DNA from: Paracoccus sp. N5
Lineage (GTDB): Bacteria; Pseudomonadota; Alphaproteobacteria; Rhodobacterales; Rhodobacteraceae
NCBI RefSeq assembly: GCF_000371965.1
Contig: NZ_AQUO01000001.1
Location: 1,806,001 to 1,870,000, forward strand
DNA length: 64,000 nt
Direction of reading: 5' to 3'
Shown here: positions 62,304 through 64,000 of the stretch, piece after piece
Numbering within the stretch: position 1 is the first letter of the stretch
Layout: the number at the start of each line of letters is the position of its first letter
The notes under the pieces: model-generated
Database searches by the model: none
What the model was told of the DNA's origin: nothing
What the model saw: only the letters and a program-made list of their open reading frames with translations
Translations under genes and position numbers: made by a program

Positions 62304-63752
62304 ATGAACGCGCCCCATTCCCCGGCCCTGCGCGTGGTCATCGTCGGCGGCGGCTTCACCGGCGCGGCGCTGGCCTGGCAACTGGCGCGGATGCGCCTGC
62401 CGCTGCGCCTGACCGTGGTCGAGCCGCGCGCCGAGCTGGGGCGAGGGCTGGCCTATTCCGCCACCGACCCGGCGCATCGCATCAACGTGCCGGCGCATCG
62501 CATGTCGCTCGACCCCGAGAACCGGACGGATTTCGCCGAATGGCTGGCCGAGAATCCCGACGTGCTGGATGCGCGGGCACGGGCGGGGAATGGCGACATC
62601 TTCCCGCAGCGCGCGCTTTTCGGCCGCTACGTGGCCGAGCGGCTGGCGCCGCATCTGCGCTCGGGCGCGCTGCGCCATGTCCGGGCCCGGGTCAGCGACA
62701 TCCAGCGCGACGGCGAGGATTCGCTGCTGCTGATGCTGTCGGACGACAGCCGCATCCACGCCGACCTGCTGGTGCTGGCCACCGGCCATCCGGCGCCGGC
62801 CCTGCCGCGCGTGCTGTCGGCCATCGCCGATGCGCCGGGGCTGATCGCCGATCCGAACGATGCCGCGCGGCTGGCGCAAGTCCCGGCCGAGGCGCGGGTG
62901 CTGATCCTGGGCGCCGCGCTTAGCGCCGCCGATGTGGTGACGACGCTGGAACGCCAGGGCCATCGCGGCCCGATCACCTGCCTGTCGCGGCATGGGCTGC
63001 GCTCGCGCGGGCACGGGCCGGTCGGCCAGGACAGCGATGCCGATTTCACCGACCCGCCGATCCGCAGCGCCTCCGAGCTGCTGCGCCGGGTGCGCCACGC
63101 CATCGTCGACGACCAGGCGCGCGGGCAGGGCTGGCATGCGACCTTCTATCGCCTGCGCGAGCAGGGGCCGGCGATCTGGCAGGCCTTGGGCGACGACGGC
63201 CGCCGCCGGCTGCTGCGCCACCTGCGGGCCTGGTGGGACGTGCACCGCTATCGCCTGCCGCCGCAGACCGAGGCGGTGGTCGAGCGCCTGACGGCCTCGG
63301 GCCGGCTGCGCTACCTGGCCGGACATCTTCTGGCCGCCGAAGAGGCCGCCGCGGGCGAGCTGCGCATCGACTGGCGTCCGCGCGGCGGCGCCTCGGCGCT
63401 GAGCCAGAGCTTCGACCGCGTCATCGTCACCACCGGCCCGGCGCAGGACCGATGTATCGGCGCCAACCCGGCGCTTGGCGCACTCGAGCGGCTGGGGCTG
63501 ATCGCGCCCTGCCCGCTGGGGCTGGGCCTGGCCGTGACCGATGCCTGCGTGGCGCTGTCGGCCCAGGGCCGCCCCGCCGAGCAGGTTCTGGTCGCAGGTC
63601 CGCTGGCGCGCGGCCATGTCGGCGAACTGGTCGGCGCCCCGGAATGCGCCGCCCACGCCCGCGCGGTTGCCCGCCGCATCGCCCGGCACGCGCTGCTGAC
63701 CCCCATCCTGCGCAGCCCCGGCCAACCGGCCCCGGCTGCCCATCCATCCTGA
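62304..63752 (+). CDS. FAD/NAD(P)-binding protein (YdhS-like) in the sulfonate cluster
   Basis: A 482-residue flavoprotein of the FAD-NAD(P)-binding (NAD_binding_9) type. The dinucleotide fold VVIVGGGFTGAALAW begins at residue 11. ELGRGLAYSATDPAHRINVPA follows, then LLVLATGHPAPA and a second glycine region (VLILGAALSAADVVTTLE). No membrane segment. The family lacks a settled reaction. It starts 4 bp after ssuD and is followed 29 bp later by an FMN reductase gene, so it probably acts in organosulfur metabolism, perhaps as an oxidase or monooxygenase on an upstream or downstream intermediate. Confidence 0.85.
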   Translation: MNAPHSPALRVVIVGGGFTGAALAWQLARMRLPLRLTVVEPRAELGRGLAYSATDPAHRINVPAHRMSLDPENRTDFAEWLAENPDVLDARARAGNGDIFPQRALFGRYVAERLAPHLRSGALRHVRARVSDIQRDGEDSLLLMLSDDSRIHADLLVLATGHPAPALPRVLSAIADAPGLIADPNDAARLAQVPAEARVLILGAALSAADVVTTLERQGHRGPITCLSRHGLRSRGHGPVGQDSDADFTDPPIRSASELLRRVRHAIVDDQARGQGWHATFYRLREQGPAIWQALGDDGRRRLLRHLRAWWDVHRYRLPPQTEAVVERLTASGRLRYLAGHLLAAEEAAAGELRIDWRPRGGASALSQSFDRVIVTTGPAQDRCIGANPALGALERLGLIAPCPLGLGLAVTDACVALSAQGRPAEQVLVAGPLARGHVGELVGAPECAAHARAVARRIARHALLTPILRSPGQPAPAAHPS

Positions 63753-63781
63753 TCCCAGGGACCAACCGACAGGAGATCCTC

Positions 63782-64000
63782 ATGTCCACCCTGACCATCG
63801 CCGGCTTTGCCGGCAGCTTTTCCGCGCCCTCGCGCAGCCGCGCCCTGGTGCAGGCCGCCGTCGACCTGACGGCCGACCGCTTCGGTGCCATCGGCCATGT
63901 CTTCGACCTGGCCGACCTGGGCCCGTCGCTGGGCCATGCCCGCCGGCTGGCTGATCTGGAGCCCGAGGCGTTGGCCCATGTGACCGAGCTGATCCGCGCC
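63782..64000 (+). CDS. NADPH-dependent FMN reductase, SsuE/MsuE-like (partial)
   Basis: The first 73 codons of a flavodoxin-fold reductase; the rest lies beyond the window. The start TIAGFAGSFSAPSRSRALVQ shows the family's phosphate-binding loop (GSxSxPSRSR), and DLADLGPSLGHARRL follows. It would supply FMNH2 to SsuD. AGGAG lies 7 nt before the ATG. Third gene of the ssuD unit. Confidence 0.85.
   Translation, partial: MSTLTIAGFAGSFSAPSRSRALVQAAVDLTADRFGAIGHVFDLADLGPSLGHARRLADLEPEALAHVTELIRA

Overview
The window is a high-GC, densely packed bacterial chromosome segment of alphaproteobacterial type. Gene families, gene order (tol-pal-tilS-ftsH, ruvCA-htpX-ruvB, fused-A/B Mrp antiporter, five-step hutHUIFG route) and a modular intergenic repeat ending in GGATATTT...AAGAAAGAA point to Rhodobacterales, most likely a Paracoccus-like organism. 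The genus is an inference; no rRNA gene is present to confirm it.

Layout. 1-3207 (minus): the start of an ABC ATPase with its BMP-family binding protein (nucleoside-type importer), then rimI, tsaB and an Nfu iron-sulfur scaffold gene, which read as one operon. 3208-6128: a mobile-element patch with an intact IS5-family element inserted just upstream of the nfu promoter, an intact IS3-family element, and about 0.8 kb of decayed sequence with transposase scraps. 6129-8309: an amino-acid (glutamate-type) dehydrogenase and a YdeI-like protein. 8306-17751: ybgC (divergent) and tolQRAB-pal-cpoB-tilS-ftsH. 17816-22071: a possible 26-residue membrane protein, chorismate mutase, a thioesterase and ruvCA-htpX-ruvB. 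22192-27995: a six-gene Mrp/Pha cation/proton antiporter operon. 28040-32937: dapA, a soluble lytic transglycosylase, a DMT permease and suhB.

33014-45738 is the metabolic centrepiece: a histidine-utilisation cluster. hutF-hutC run leftward; hutI-hutH-hutG, a CaiB-type CoA-transferase, an acyl-CoA dehydrogenase, hutU and a polar amino-acid ABC transporter run rightward. Two copies of a GTTTAGAC operator-like repeat lie between the two arms. The CoA-transferase/dehydrogenase pair is not part of any classical hut pathway. It is coupled by 4-bp overlaps to hutG and has the residues expected for activity. By analogy with CaiB/CaiA it could oxidise imidazole propionate to urocanate and so feed the hut route. 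This is the strongest candidate for an undescribed function here.

45898-54485: an old-yellow-enzyme oxidoreductase, a patatin phospholipase, a CNNM/CorC transporter preceded by a possible leaderless upstream ORF, oxyR, then tonB-exbD-exbB and a DUF2218-siderophore-interacting protein for iron uptake. 54552-59482: a class V aminotransferase, an MsbA-like exporter, ygfZ and dinB. 59616-60780: a locally decayed pair, an Lrp/AsnC pseudogene and a GST-like gene with an amber stop. 61112 to the end: an organosulfonate cluster, ssuD, an uncharacterised FAD/NAD(P)-binding protein, and the start of an SsuE/MsuE-like FMN reductase cut by the window edge. No tRNA, rRNA, CRISPR array or prophage was seen.
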